DNA of 64,000 bases from Litchfieldella xinjiangensis (GTDB lineage Bacteria; Pseudomonadota; Gammaproteobacteria; Pseudomonadales; Halomonadaceae). The position numbers and the translations under genes are program-made. Location of the stretch: positions 310,001 through 374,000 of the forward strand of contig NZ_JPZL01000001.1 of assembly GCF_000759345.1 (NCBI RefSeq). The letters are read 5' to 3'. The notes beneath the pieces are model-generated. The model saw nothing but the letters and a program-made list of their open reading frames with translations, was not told where the DNA came from and ran no database searches. Shown here piece after piece: positions 55,578 to 64,000 of this stretch; position 1 is the first letter of the stretch; every line of letters begins with the position of its first letter.

Positions 55578-56040
55578 TGGCAGATCCTGTTGCGTGTGAC
55601 TGAACATCCAACTTGGTCTTGATGAAATCACCGTGGCTGACATGCAGCAAGCCCGCCAGACGGCGAATGCGATGCTCCTCGAAGGTATCCAGCTCATTGT
55701 CGGAGAAGGCGAGCTGCCACATCATACGCACCAGTTCGACGCGCTCCTCATAGCCATAGTGCTCCTTGACCAGGCTGACGAACTGATAGTGGTCGACGGC
55801 GTCCTCGGCCTCCTGCTCGGCTAGCGCCATGAGCTCACCCACGGCCTCGTCACTCAAGCCGAACCGACGCATGAGCAGCGCCCTCAACGTCCCGAGCTCG
55901 GCATCGCTGGTGTGGTAATCGGCACGCACGATCTCGCAGAGCAAGGCCGCGGTCGCCAGTTCCAGCGTCAAGTTGCGATCTTCTGCGTTTGCGGGGTTGG
56001 CCAAGGCCCGCTGAAAGAACTGCTGTACGGCATCGAGCAT
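55570..56040 (-). CDS. TerB-family protein
   Basis: This 156-residue all-helical protein of the TerB/DjlA-like group has the acidic metal-site region IVRADYHTSDAELGTLRALL near 35-55 and the closing MMWQLAFSDNELDTFEEHRIRRLAGLLHVS. TerB-like domains occur in tellurite resistance and stress-signalling systems. GGAGATTCTC precedes the ATG. It is translationally overlapped with the ExoD gene, a linkage worth noting. Confidence 0.85.
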   Translation of the reverse strand: MLDAVQQFFQRALANPANAEDRNLTLELATAALLCEIVRADYHTSDAELGTLRALLMRRFGLSDEAVGELMALAEQEAEDAVDHYQFVSLVKEHYGYEERVELVRMMWQLAFSDNELDTFEEHRIRRLAGLLHVSHGDFIKTKLDVQSHATGSASE

Positions 56041-56114
56041 CGAGAATCTCCTTTTCTATCTACTCGATTCCGACATGGCGGTCGCGTTGGGGTTCACAAA
56101 AAGGTCGCGCTTCG

Positions 56115-56648
56115 TTATACACCAGCCCCCTGCTGCTGTTTCTCCCGGACGCTGGCTTTCTCGATGGCGACTTCCGGGTGGTGACGGCGAATGGCCGCAT
56201 CGATCTCATGCTCTTGGTTTTCCGGCACATCGACGAGCATCAGGTAGGCATCCTCCTTATCGATCGCCCGCTTGTACTTGTTGATTTTCACGTCGCGCAC
56301 CGAGACACCGATCATGGTACTGGTCCAGATACCGAACAAGCCGCCAAAGATCGCCAGGCCGACGACCAGCCCCAGGAAGCTCAAGACACTATCGAAGCCA
56401 AGCACGAAGAAGGCCACGATGCCGATAACGACACCCAATGGAACGCCGAACTTGAGCCCTCTAACTGCAGCATTGGCGACATCGGAGGTGTTGATCAGCG
56501 TGGCACTGTTCACGCCACGCTGTTCGAGTCCCTTCCAGTCACGCCCCAGGACGTGCACCTCATCCTTGGTCAGGCCAAGCGCCTCAAGTTCTTGCGCGAT
56601 CTTGACAGTGATATCCTGGTTTGGACTGATGAAATATAGCCGTTGCAT
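56115..56648 (-). CDS. DUF1269-like glycine-rich membrane stress protein
   Basis: This 177-residue protein begins RLYFISPNQDITVKIAQELE and has two central membrane segments (VPLGVVIGIVAFFVLGF and FLGLVVGLAIFGGLFGIW) flanked by cytosolic ferredoxin-like halves. Layout and motifs fit the DUF1269 / general stress family. GGAGGG lies five bases before the ATG. Function is unknown. Confidence 0.8.
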   Translation of the reverse strand: MQRLYFISPNQDITVKIAQELEALGLTKDEVHVLGRDWKGLEQRGVNSATLINTSDVANAAVRGLKFGVPLGVVIGIVAFFVLGFDSVLSFLGLVVGLAIFGGLFGIWTSTMIGVSVRDVKINKYKRAIDKEDAYLMLVDVPENQEHEIDAAIRRHHPEVAIEKASVREKQQQGAGV

Positions 56649-56812
56649 AGACCCTCCTTGCAGCTAGCGGTGTCTTGCATCCTCTCGGCCCGATCATCGA
56701 TACATGCAGGTGGGAAGAAGAGGATGACCTGTCACAAAGGTTGACGATAACCATGGATACGGCAAATCCTGACACTCCAACCCACCTGATGGCGTCGTCC
56801 TGCGCCCCTCGT

Positions 56813-57022
56813 TTACTCCTCGAGCTTGATGTCGCTAGTGAAATCGACCTTGAGATCGATGCCATCGACGCTCAGGGTGACTCTGGCAGGCAGGGTCTCA
56901 TCGCCTTGGAGCCGGCCTTCGCTCAGCGCCTTTTCCACCGCCTGCTCGATTTCTCGCTGGGAGCCTACGCCAACGGTCTTGAGAAACTTGCGCAGGCTCA
57001 TGTTGAAGGTGTCCTGATTCAT
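56813..57022 (-). CDS. Small conserved protein, DUF6494-like
   Basis: A 69-residue acidic protein, MNQDTFNMSLRKFLKTVGVG, with a helical N-terminal half (QREIEQAVEKALSEGRL) and a beta C-terminal half (ARVTLSVDGIDLKVDF). I recall similar proteins as DUF6494. The Met at 57022 fits the family; a Met 29 codons earlier gives a cysteine- and arginine-rich extension. The 127 bp upstream to 57236 hold no other gene. Confidence 0.7.
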   Translation of the reverse strand: MNQDTFNMSLRKFLKTVGVGSQREIEQAVEKALSEGRLQGDETLPARVTLSVDGIDLKVDFTSDIKLEE

Positions 57023-57236
57023 CACAGCGTCCTGTTCAATGTAAGTGTCCCTACCACCGATACGCGAATTTACACCTCTTGACCAGTCCACGAGGCATGA
57101 CGAGGGCAAGCTCGCGAGTGCAAATGGCGTCGGCTTAGACCTCGACTAATTATTTTTCACGAATCTGCCCCGCTTTGCTGCAGCTGGCGCTAAGCTGGCC
57201 GATAAGCAGGGTGACGAAAGTGCAGTGGGGTGAAAG

Positions 57237-60200
57237 ATGGGCGCATTCGAGGTTTCTACGCAACACGATTTCGATCGCGCTCAACATGAGGGAGTCGTCG
57301 ATTCCCAAGAGGCTGAGCCCCAGGGCACCAGACCCCGTTGGCGCAAGCGCGATCTTCTCCCCTGGATCCTGATGGCACTCGCCGCTGTCCTGAGTTCCCT
57401 ATTGGTGGCAGAAGCGCGAACCTCGCGCATCCAGTCGCAGGAATTGTCCCGCTATGCGGCTACATTGACCTTCGCTTTGGGGGCAGGTGCCACCGACCAA
57501 GTCGCCTTTCCCAAGCAGGGCCCCTTCGATACGCGCCTGGGCTATACCCAATTACCGGCCTTCCAGCAGCGACTGCTTGAGCGAGGCTTTGCCGTCGACC
57601 GTCAGGCCCGCTTTTCGCCCGCATTGATGGATTACACCCAGCACGGGTTCTACCCCCCTTATCACGAGAAAACGCGGGCGGGATTGACCATCCAGGAATG
57701 CCGTGGCGAACCGCTGTATACGTTTCGCCATCCCCAGCGGCATTATCCGCATTTCGATGCGGTGCCACCCCGGATACTCCAGGCCCTGCTTTTCATCGAA
57801 AACCGTGAGTTGCTCAATGATGCCCAGCCGTATGCCAACCCGGCAGTGGATTGGCCCCGCTTTGCCATGGCCGCGGTGTCACAAGTGGGTAAGGCACTCG
57901 AACTCCAGGACCAGTCGGCCGGGGGCAGCACCTTGGCCACGCAGGTGGAAAAGTACCGTCATTCGCCGGATGGCCTTACCCGTTCCGCCAGCGACAAGCT
58001 GCGCCAGATGATCTCGGCCAGCGTACGAAGCTACCAGGACGGGCCGAACACGCTCGGGGCCCGACAGGACGTCGCTCTCGATTACCTCAACACGGTCCCG
58101 CTGTCTGCCGCGCCCGGCTATGGTGAAGTGCATGGGATCGGGGATGGCCTATGGGTCTGGTTCGGCGCGGACTTCGATGAGGTCAATCGACTGCTGGTGT
58201 CTGGCTCCAGCGACTTGCACGCCCTACCCCAGCAAGGCCTGGCGCTACGCCAGGTCGTTGCGCTGATGATTGCCCAGCGCCGCCCTTCCTATTACCTGTC
58301 GCAGGGTCGCCAGGCACTGGAGCAACTCACCGATAGTCACCTGCGGCTGTTCACTGAAGCCGGTATCGTCGATGCGGCTCTCCGGGATGCCGCCTTGGAG
58401 CAACGACTCACCTTCCGCCATTTCGCTCAAGACCCGGCCAGTGTCACTATCGAAAGCGACAAGGGAATCCAGGTGGCCCGTAGCCGATTGGCCGGCCTGC
58501 TGGGGCTTCCCTTCTATGATTTGGACCGGCTCGACCTGACGGCTACCACCACGCTGCACGGTGAACTCCAACACCAGATCAGTGCGTATCTGGACCGCCT
58601 GGCCGATCCCGCATTTGCCAAGGAAATCGGCCTGCTCGGGGACCGCCTGCTTTCGCCCGAAAAGACCCAGGACGTGCGTTACAGCTTCACTCTTTTCGAG
58701 CGTCGTCCAGATGGGCTACATGTCCGGGTACAGACGGATAATACCCAGCAGCCGTTCGATATCAATGAAGGCAGCAAACTCGAACTCGGCTCGACCGCCA
58801 AGCTACGTGTCCTTGCGACCTACCTCGAAGTGATGGCCGAATTGCACGCACGCTACGCCGACCAGCCAATCGATGTGCTGCGTCAGCACGCCGCTACACA
58901 GCCCGACGCCCTGACCCGATGGGTCATCGAGTATCTGTCAGCCTCGGAGGATCGGGATCTGGTTCGGATGCTTCAGGCCGCCATGGAGCGTCGCTACTCA
59001 GCCAGTCCCAACGAAGGGTTCTTTACGGGTGGAGGCAGGCACACCTTCAATAACTTCCGTCGCGAGGACAATGGCCGCAATCCGACCCTTAACGAGTCGC
59101 TGCGCGAGTCGATCAACCTGCCTTTCGTTCGTGTCATGCGTGATCTGGTGCGCTATACCACGCATGCCAACGATAACGGGGCACAGCTTCTCGAAGACGA
59201 CAATGACCCTCGCCGGGTGGCGTACCTGCAGCGTTTCGCCGAACGCGAAGGCCGCGTGTTCCTGATGCGTTTCTGGAACAAGTATCGCGACCAGGATAGC
59301 GATCAGCGGCTCGAAACGTTCCTTGAGGGGATCCAACCCATCGATTCACGCCTGGCCACGGTTCATCGCTATCTGTTCCCCAACGCCACGCGTTCGGAAT
59401 TCGCCGGCTTCCTCGCCCAACGGCTCCCTAACCTGGCGCTCAGCGACAAGCGCATCGATGAGCTGTATTCGCATTATGCCCCCGAAGCGTTTCCGTTGAC
59501 CGACCAGGGTTACATCGCGCGAGTCCATCCGCTGGAATTGTGGCTGGTGGGATACATGCTCAATCACCCTGAAGCGCGCTTTCAGGAAGCCGCAGAGGCC
59601 AGCCAGGGCGAGCGCCAGGAGGTGTATGGCTGGCTATTCAAGACGCGGCACCGTAATGCCCGCGACGTACGTATTCGCACCATGCTCGAAGTCGAGGCGT
59701 TTCTGGATATTCATCAGCGTTGGGCACGGCTTGGCTATCCATTCGACCATCTCGTTCCCTCGCTGGCCACCGCCCTGGGAAGCTCGGGGGACCGACCGGC
59801 CGCCTTGGCAGAACTCATGGGTATCATCCTCAATGAGGGCATTCGACTGCCGACCCAGCGCATCGACATGCTGCACTTTGCCGAAGGGACGCCCTACGAG
59901 ACGCGAATGAGGCGCTCGGACCAACCCGGCAAGCGAGTCATGGCGCCGGAAGTCGCCCGGGTACTGCGCGAAGCGCTATCGCATGTCGTCGAAGGGGGAA
60001 CCGCGCGGCGACTCCAAGGCAGCTTCACTCTTGCCGATGGCACGCCCCTGGTTCTGGGTGGGAAAACCGGCACGGGAGACAACCGTATCGAGAGCGTCTC
60101 ACGGTCCGGCCAGGTGATCGATTCCCAGGCACGCAATCGAACCGCTACATTCGTCTTTTACCTGGGGGATCACCATTTCGGGACATTGACCGCTTACGTC

Positions 60201-60353
60201 ATCGGTAGCCAATCGGGGAGTTTCCGGTTCACTTCGGCACTGCCGGTTCAGGTGCTCAAGGGCATGGAGCCGATATTGCGGCCCCATCTCGATCTCCTGG
60301 GACCTACGGCGTGTGGCACACCGACGCCCGGCCTACAACTCAGTGCCGGGTAG
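57237..60353 (+). CDS. Divergent class A penicillin-binding protein (GT51 plus transpeptidase)
   Basis: This 1038-residue protein has a cytosolic N-terminus with one membrane segment at about 40-57. A GT51-like region has catalytic Glu188 in LLFIENREL, and GGSTLATQVEK at 229-239. The penicillin-binding domain carries SxxK at Ser519-Lys522 (GSTAKL), SxN at Ser625-Asn627 (ESINLPF) and KTG at Lys943-Gly945 (GGKTGTG). The gap between the second and third motifs is about 315 residues, far longer than in PBP1a/1b. So it should polymerise and crosslink peptidoglycan but belongs to a separate branch. GGGGTGAAAG precedes the ATG. Confidence 0.8.
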   Translation: MGAFEVSTQHDFDRAQHEGVVDSQEAEPQGTRPRWRKRDLLPWILMALAAVLSSLLVAEARTSRIQSQELSRYAATLTFALGAGATDQVAFPKQGPFDTRLGYTQLPAFQQRLLERGFAVDRQARFSPALMDYTQHGFYPPYHEKTRAGLTIQECRGEPLYTFRHPQRHYPHFDAVPPRILQALLFIENRELLNDAQPYANPAVDWPRFAMAAVSQVGKALELQDQSAGGSTLATQVEKYRHSPDGLTRSASDKLRQMISASVRSYQDGPNTLGARQDVALDYLNTVPLSAAPGYGEVHGIGDGLWVWFGADFDEVNRLLVSGSSDLHALPQQGLALRQVVALMIAQRRPSYYLSQGRQALEQLTDSHLRLFTEAGIVDAALRDAALEQRLTFRHFAQDPASVTIESDKGIQVARSRLAGLLGLPFYDLDRLDLTATTTLHGELQHQISAYLDRLADPAFAKEIGLLGDRLLSPEKTQDVRYSFTLFERRPDGLHVRVQTDNTQQPFDINEGSKLELGSTAKLRVLATYLEVMAELHARYADQPIDVLRQHAATQPDALTRWVIEYLSASEDRDLVRMLQAAMERRYSASPNEGFFTGGGRHTFNNFRREDNGRNPTLNESLRESINLPFVRVMRDLVRYTTHANDNGAQLLEDDNDPRRVAYLQRFAEREGRVFLMRFWNKYRDQDSDQRLETFLEGIQPIDSRLATVHRYLFPNATRSEFAGFLAQRLPNLALSDKRIDELYSHYAPEAFPLTDQGYIARVHPLELWLVGYMLNHPEARFQEAAEASQGERQEVYGWLFKTRHRNARDVRIRTMLEVEAFLDIHQRWARLGYPFDHLVPSLATALGSSGDRPAALAELMGIILNEGIRLPTQRIDMLHFAEGTPYETRMRRSDQPGKRVMAPEVARVLREALSHVVEGGTARRLQGSFTLADGTPLVLGGKTGTGDNRIESVSRSGQVIDSQARNRTATFVFYLGDHHFGTLTAYVIGSQSGSFRFTSALPVQVLKGMEPILRPHLDLLGPTACGTPTPGLQLSAG

Positions 60354-60373
60354 CCGCAGTACGTAACGGAAGC

Positions 60374-60409
60374 TATAATAATAATTAATTGTTTTATAAA
60401 GTTTAGTTA
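60374..60409 (+). promoter_or_regulatory. AT-rich thiI promoter and leader
   Basis: A perfect TATAAT -10 (60374-60379) is followed by a very AT-rich stretch to the thiI ATG, with a TTTATAAAGTTTAG sequence and no clear ribosome site. The leader would be only about 25 nt. Confidence 0.45.
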
Positions 60410-61912
60410 ATGAAATATTTACTCAAGCTCTTTCCCGAAATCACCATCAAGTCACGATCGGTGCGCAAGGAAATGATCCGCTGCCTGCGTGCCAACGTGC
60501 GCAATACGCTACTCAGAGTCGATGCTGGCGTACGTGTCACGGGACAATGGGACGCGCTGGAGGTCAGGCCCAGCGCCCATCTACCACTGGAAGCCCAGGA
60601 AGAGCTCGCCGAACTCATGACCCGTATCCCCGGGCTCCATGAAATCCTGAGTATCGAAGAGCGCCACTTCGAATCATTCGCCCAGGCGGCCGATGAGGTC
60701 GTTCCCCTATGGGCACCGTTGATCTCGAACCGGCGCTTCTGTGTCCGGGTGAAGCGCAGCGGAAGCCACGCGTTTCGTTCCTCCGACCTTGAACGCTACC
60801 TGGGAACGGTGCTGCAGGGTGCCGTGCCCAGCGCACGTGTCGACTTGAAGCATCCCGACGTCAAGGTCGGCATCGAGCTTAGAGACGACCGTTTGATCCT
60901 GGTCACGCAACGTCGCCCGGGACTGGGAGGCTACCCCCTAGGCACACAGGGCACGGCACTGGCGCTGATATCGGGAGGATTCGATTCCCCGGTTGCTGCC
61001 TACCGGTTTATACGGCGCGGCCTCAAGACCCACTTTCTATTCTTTAACTTGGGTGGCCCCGCCCATGAAGCCGGGGTTCGCGAAGTGACCCACCATCTGT
61101 GGCAACGTTACGGTTCGTCCCATCGCGTCGACTTCATCTCGGTGCCTTTCGAAGCTGTCGTGCGCGAGATTCTTACCAACGTGCCAGATAGCCACATGGG
61201 CGTGGTACTCAAGCGCATGATGCTTAGAGTGGCGGACCGGATCGCTTCCCAGGCCAGAATCCCAGCCTTGGTGACTGGCGACGCTATCGCCCAAGTCTCG
61301 AGCCAGAGCCTGACCAACCTGGCTCTGATCGATGCGGTGATTGAGCGCCCCGTGCTGCGCCCCCTCGTTGCCAGCGACAAGCAGGACATCATCACCGAAG
61401 CCCGCCAGATCGGAACGGCCGAATTTGCAGAAAGAATGCCCGAATATTGCGGGGTCATATCGAAACGCCCCAATACCCGTGCGCGGCGTGACCAGATCGA
61501 AGCTGCAGAAGCCGGTTTCGATTTCAGCGTGCTCGAACAAGCCCTGGCGCAGACCGAACGCACCCGAGTCGACGCCTTAGCCACCCCCTCGGCGCCTTTT
61601 GCCGAGATTCGCGAGGTCCATTCGGCCGATGCCCTGGCGCAGCAAGGCAACTGCAGTGTGATCGACATCCGATCGCCCGACGAGCGCGAACGCTCCCCCC
61701 TGAGCGTGCCCGCGCAGGTCGAGCTGCTGGAGATCCCCTTCTACGCCTTGTCAGACGAGATCAGCAACCTCTCTCAGGGCAGGCATTATCTCCTGTATTG
61801 TGATCAAGGCGTCATGAGCAAGATGCAGGCGCTGCGCCTGGCAGATGAAGGCTACCCCCATATCGGCGTGTATCGCGGCAGCGCCAGCGCATCGATGCAG
61901 CCTATCGACTAG
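60410..61912 (+). CDS. thiI: tRNA 4-thiouridine synthase ThiI
   Basis: This 500-residue tRNA sulfurtransferase makes 4-thiouridine at position 8 and serves thiazole synthesis. Domains in order: ferredoxin-like/THUMP (LKLFPEITIKSRSVRKEMIR at the start), adenylation P-loop with ALISGGFDSPVAAYRFIRRG near 183, and a C-terminal rhodanese domain. The catalytic cysteine is in LLYCDQGVMSKMQAL. Length agrees with the rhodanese-bearing E. coli form (482). No Shine-Dalgarno is evident before the ATG. Confidence 0.96.
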   Translation: MKYLLKLFPEITIKSRSVRKEMIRCLRANVRNTLLRVDAGVRVTGQWDALEVRPSAHLPLEAQEELAELMTRIPGLHEILSIEERHFESFAQAADEVVPLWAPLISNRRFCVRVKRSGSHAFRSSDLERYLGTVLQGAVPSARVDLKHPDVKVGIELRDDRLILVTQRRPGLGGYPLGTQGTALALISGGFDSPVAAYRFIRRGLKTHFLFFNLGGPAHEAGVREVTHHLWQRYGSSHRVDFISVPFEAVVREILTNVPDSHMGVVLKRMMLRVADRIASQARIPALVTGDAIAQVSSQSLTNLALIDAVIERPVLRPLVASDKQDIITEARQIGTAEFAERMPEYCGVISKRPNTRARRDQIEAAEAGFDFSVLEQALAQTERTRVDALATPSAPFAEIREVHSADALAQQGNCSVIDIRSPDERERSPLSVPAQVELLEIPFYALSDEISNLSQGRHYLLYCDQGVMSKMQALRLADEGYPHIGVYRGSASASMQPID

Positions 61913-61970
61913 GCTGTGTTTCCAAGCGTCGTCCTTGTACTGCATCGTTTATGGAATCGCGCCCTACTCC

Positions 61971-63110
61971 ATGCCTTCGAGCCCCGACCATCACTACGTC
62001 CCGCGCCCAAGCTTGCTTGAACGCTGGGCCTCACGTTTTCTCCAGCGCTACAATGACCTGGATCGTTTTTCTTCACGTGAGCGCAGCGCGAAGGAGCGGA
62101 TCGCACTGCGTCGAGTCCACAAGCAGGCCATCATCTACGCTGGCCTTGCCGGAATCGTCTCGGGCGGCCTGATAGGCGGTGGCGAAGTGTATATGCGTCA
62201 GGGCCTTCTTGATGGCATGCAGGACATGAGCCTGTGGGAGCAAGCGCCTTACTGGCTTGTATTCTCGGTCGTGGCCGGTCTCATCAGCCTGGTTGAGATC
62301 CTGTTTCTCTATTGGAATGCGTTGCGTGCCATCGGCACCATCAGTCGACTCGCCGGCGTTCCCTTGCAACCCAGCGGTCATGCCCGAGTCGTCAATCGCA
62401 GCCTGGCACGCGCTGCCCTGGAATTCCCCAGTCCACGCCAGCACATCTATGGAATCGACCCATTCGCCTATGTCAGCACCTGGAAGCTCTCTCTTCAGGC
62501 AGTGCTATATCGCATGAAAGTAGGCGTCAGCAGCTTTCTGCTACGCGTGGTGCTGCGCCGCGTGCTCGGCCGAGCCGCCCTGCGTGGCTTGGTACCGCTG
62601 ATCACCGGCCCGCTGTATGCCGTCTGGAATGGTGTCATTACACGGAAAATGCTGAAGGAAGCCCATGAGGCCGCCTTGGGGCCCTTTGCAATCCATACCC
62701 TGGTCGAGCAACTCGAGTCTGCCCGTGAAACGCTGGGAAAACGGTCGCAAGAAATCGTCCTACAAGGCGTGGGCGAGATAGTCATGCAAAATGCACAAGC
62801 TCACCCCAATCATGTTCTCCTGCTCTACCACCTACTCGAGGCATTCGGCCGTGATGACGATGAGATCCAGGCCGAATGGACTCAACATACCGCTCGCTTG
62901 GGTACCCTGGGCGGCGCAGAAAAGAGCCTCGTCCTGCATGTCCTCGACATGGCCTGTGTCATGGCCGGCCCATTGAACCGTCGCAAACGCACCTTTCTGA
63001 AGCAAGTGCATGCTATGTGTGACGCGCAGTATGACGTAACGCGGCTAAAGGCCATGCGCAGCAAAATGCTTGCAGGGCAGCGGATCGAGGTCGGCGAAGG
63101 CTGGGGGTAG
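61971..63110 (+). CDS. Uncharacterised two-helix membrane protein
   Basis: This is a 379-residue protein from the Met at 61971 (MPSSPDHHYVPRPS). The first 60 residues are charged. Two membrane segments follow at about 66-88 (IIYAGLAGIVSGGLIGGGEVY) and 106-128 (APYWLVFSVVAGLISLVEILF). A long helical part with a Arg-rich hydrophobic patch (RVVLRRVLGRAALRGLVPLIT) and an alpha-helical C-terminus (NHVLLLYHLLEAFGRDDDEI) come next. I do not recognise it with confidence; the C-terminal helices faintly recall TerB-like folds. An earlier in-frame Met at 61845 lies inside thiI and is rejected. Confidence 0.6.
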   Translation: MPSSPDHHYVPRPSLLERWASRFLQRYNDLDRFSSRERSAKERIALRRVHKQAIIYAGLAGIVSGGLIGGGEVYMRQGLLDGMQDMSLWEQAPYWLVFSVVAGLISLVEILFLYWNALRAIGTISRLAGVPLQPSGHARVVNRSLARAALEFPSPRQHIYGIDPFAYVSTWKLSLQAVLYRMKVGVSSFLLRVVLRRVLGRAALRGLVPLITGPLYAVWNGVITRKMLKEAHEAALGPFAIHTLVEQLESARETLGKRSQEIVLQGVGEIVMQNAQAHPNHVLLLYHLLEAFGRDDDEIQAEWTQHTARLGTLGGAEKSLVLHVLDMACVMAGPLNRRKRTFLKQVHAMCDAQYDVTRLKAMRSKMLAGQRIEVGEGWG

Positions 63111-63183
63111 GACTGCTACGTACCTAAAATGACGAAAAATCTGTCAGACTGGGCGGACAGCGCGAACCAAACGGAGTTGAATC

Positions 63184-64000
63184 ATGAGTGAAGTGGATCA
63201 CCCCTGGGCCCGTCCCATGCCGGAGCAGCAATTCGAACTGATGAAGCGCATCCTCGACGCGCCCAGCCCCGTGGGACTCGAAGGCGCCATGACCTACGGT
63301 GTGCTCAAGCCCCATTTCGAATCGTTCGCACCCGATGGCTGGCATACCCACCAGTTCAAGGGCCATGCGGGCATCGTCCTGGACAGCCATCCTGGGCGAG
63401 ACGATCTCTTCAAGGTGATGCTCATCGGGCATGCCGACAAGATTCGCATGCAGGTACGCAGCATTGGAGAAGATGGCAAGATCTGGATCAATACCGATTC
63501 GTTCCTGCCCACGGTATTGATCGGTCATGAAGTAAAGCTGTTCAGTGAGGATCCCGAAGCGCCAGGACAGTACCGCATCATCCAGGGCGGTACGGTGGAA
63601 GCGCTCGGGGCCATTCACTTCTCCGACCCCGCCGTGCGCACCGGTGACAAGGGCATCAAGAAGGAACAGATCTACTTGGATCTGCAGATACATGGCGAGA
63701 ACAAGAAGCAGCAGGTGCTGAATCTGGGCGTCCGGCCGGGCGACACCATACTGCTGGATCGCCCGATTCGTCCTGGGTTCAGTCCCAATACGTTCTACGG
63801 CGCCTACCTCGACAATGGCCTGGGCTGCTTCGTGACTGCCGAAGTGGCGCGCCTGATTGCCGAGGCCGGCGGCACCCAGAATGTGCGTCTGCTCTTTGCC
63901 ATAGCCAGCTATGAGGAGATCGGTCGCTTCGGGAGTCGTGTGCTGGCCGGCGAGCTGAAGCCGGACGCGCTCATCGGGGTGGATGTCAATCACGATTACG
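63184..64000 (+). CDS. M42-family aminopeptidase-like protein (partial, runs off window)
   Basis: An open frame from ATG 63184 (MSEVDHPWARPMPEQQFELM) continues to the end of the window with no stop, so at least 272 residues are present. It shows the M42/glutamyl-aminopeptidase features ILDAPSPVGLEGA, MLIGHADKI (first metal ligand His-x-Asp), YLDNGLGCF (bridging Asp), FAIASYEEIGRFGS (Glu pair) and IGVDVNHD. It would be a cytosolic dinuclear-metal peptidase. A GGAGTTGAATC-type ribosome site precedes it. The C-terminal ligand lies beyond the window. Confidence 0.85.
   Translation, partial: MSEVDHPWARPMPEQQFELMKRILDAPSPVGLEGAMTYGVLKPHFESFAPDGWHTHQFKGHAGIVLDSHPGRDDLFKVMLIGHADKIRMQVRSIGEDGKIWINTDSFLPTVLIGHEVKLFSEDPEAPGQYRIIQGGTVEALGAIHFSDPAVRTGDKGIKKEQIYLDLQIHGENKKQQVLNLGVRPGDTILLDRPIRPGFSPNTFYGAYLDNGLGCFVTAEVARLIAEAGGTQNVRLLFAIASYEEIGRFGSRVLAGELKPDALIGVDVNHDY

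Overview
The window looks like chromosomal DNA of a moderately halophilic gammaproteobacterium, most likely Halomonas or another member of the Halomonadaceae. This rests on gene content and order, not on a database search: high GC with acidic proteins, a phasin for polyhydroxyalkanoate granules, a psrA / lexA neighbourhood like that of Pseudomonas, and the hda-perM // purM-purN arrangement. It is mostly core genome. I see no prophage, insertion sequence, integron or CRISPR array.

Layout. 0.1-6 kb: valine / branched-chain degradation genes (mmsB, HIBYL-CoA hydrolase, acyl-CoA dehydrogenase) divergent from a LiuR-like MerR regulator and an acyl-CoA ligase with a 21-bp tandem repeat at its 5' end. 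5.9-11.5 kb: a leftward psrA, L,D-transpeptidase, nagZ, phosphoribosyltransferase, MTI phosphorylase operon facing lexA-dinB. 11.5-15.3 kb: a membrane protein, purU, an RNase J-type nuclease and an H-NS-like AT-hook protein. 15.5-20.2 kb: a compact molybdenum cofactor operon mobA-mobB-moeA-moaCD-moaE-moaA in which MoaC and MoaD are one polypeptide. 20.4-26.5 kb: nucleobase uptake and salvage (uraA, upp, ung, gpt, apt, a guanine/hypoxanthine permease), then riboflavin synthase.

26.6-30.3 kb is a methionine module: a consensus promoter, a SAM-II riboswitch and an intrinsic terminator lead into metNIQ, followed by free methionine-(R)-sulfoxide reductase. Two identical tRNA-Val(GAC) genes follow. 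30.4-34.5 kb carries glpK, glpR and glpD with GlpR-like half-sites. 34.6-46.3 kb holds an EEP phosphohydrolase, fumC, a phasin, a lipoprotein, yjbQ, hda-perM, purM-purN, dcd, an Mrp-type ATPase, a phosphoribosyltransferase and a long coiled-coil membrane protein.

46.4-53.9 kb: an M24 peptidase and then a leftward five-gene operon: a CHASE3 sensor kinase, a single-domain response regulator, a TPR plus YaiO-type outer-membrane barrel protein, a membrane-anchored HEAT-repeat protein and a processive GT2 glycosyltransferase. It reads as a self-contained, signal-controlled polysaccharide synthesis and export system, and it is the best protein-level candidate here for an undescribed system. 54-64 kb: a BrkB-family protein, an ExoD/TerB pair, small stress-type proteins, a divergent class A penicillin-binding protein, thiI, an unrecognised membrane protein and an M42-type peptidase that runs off the window.

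The strongest regulatory discovery is the SAM-II riboswitch at about 26667-26793. A hairpin inserted in its aptamer is complementary over 12 bp to the terminator loop and 3' arm, which suggests an antitermination mechanism.
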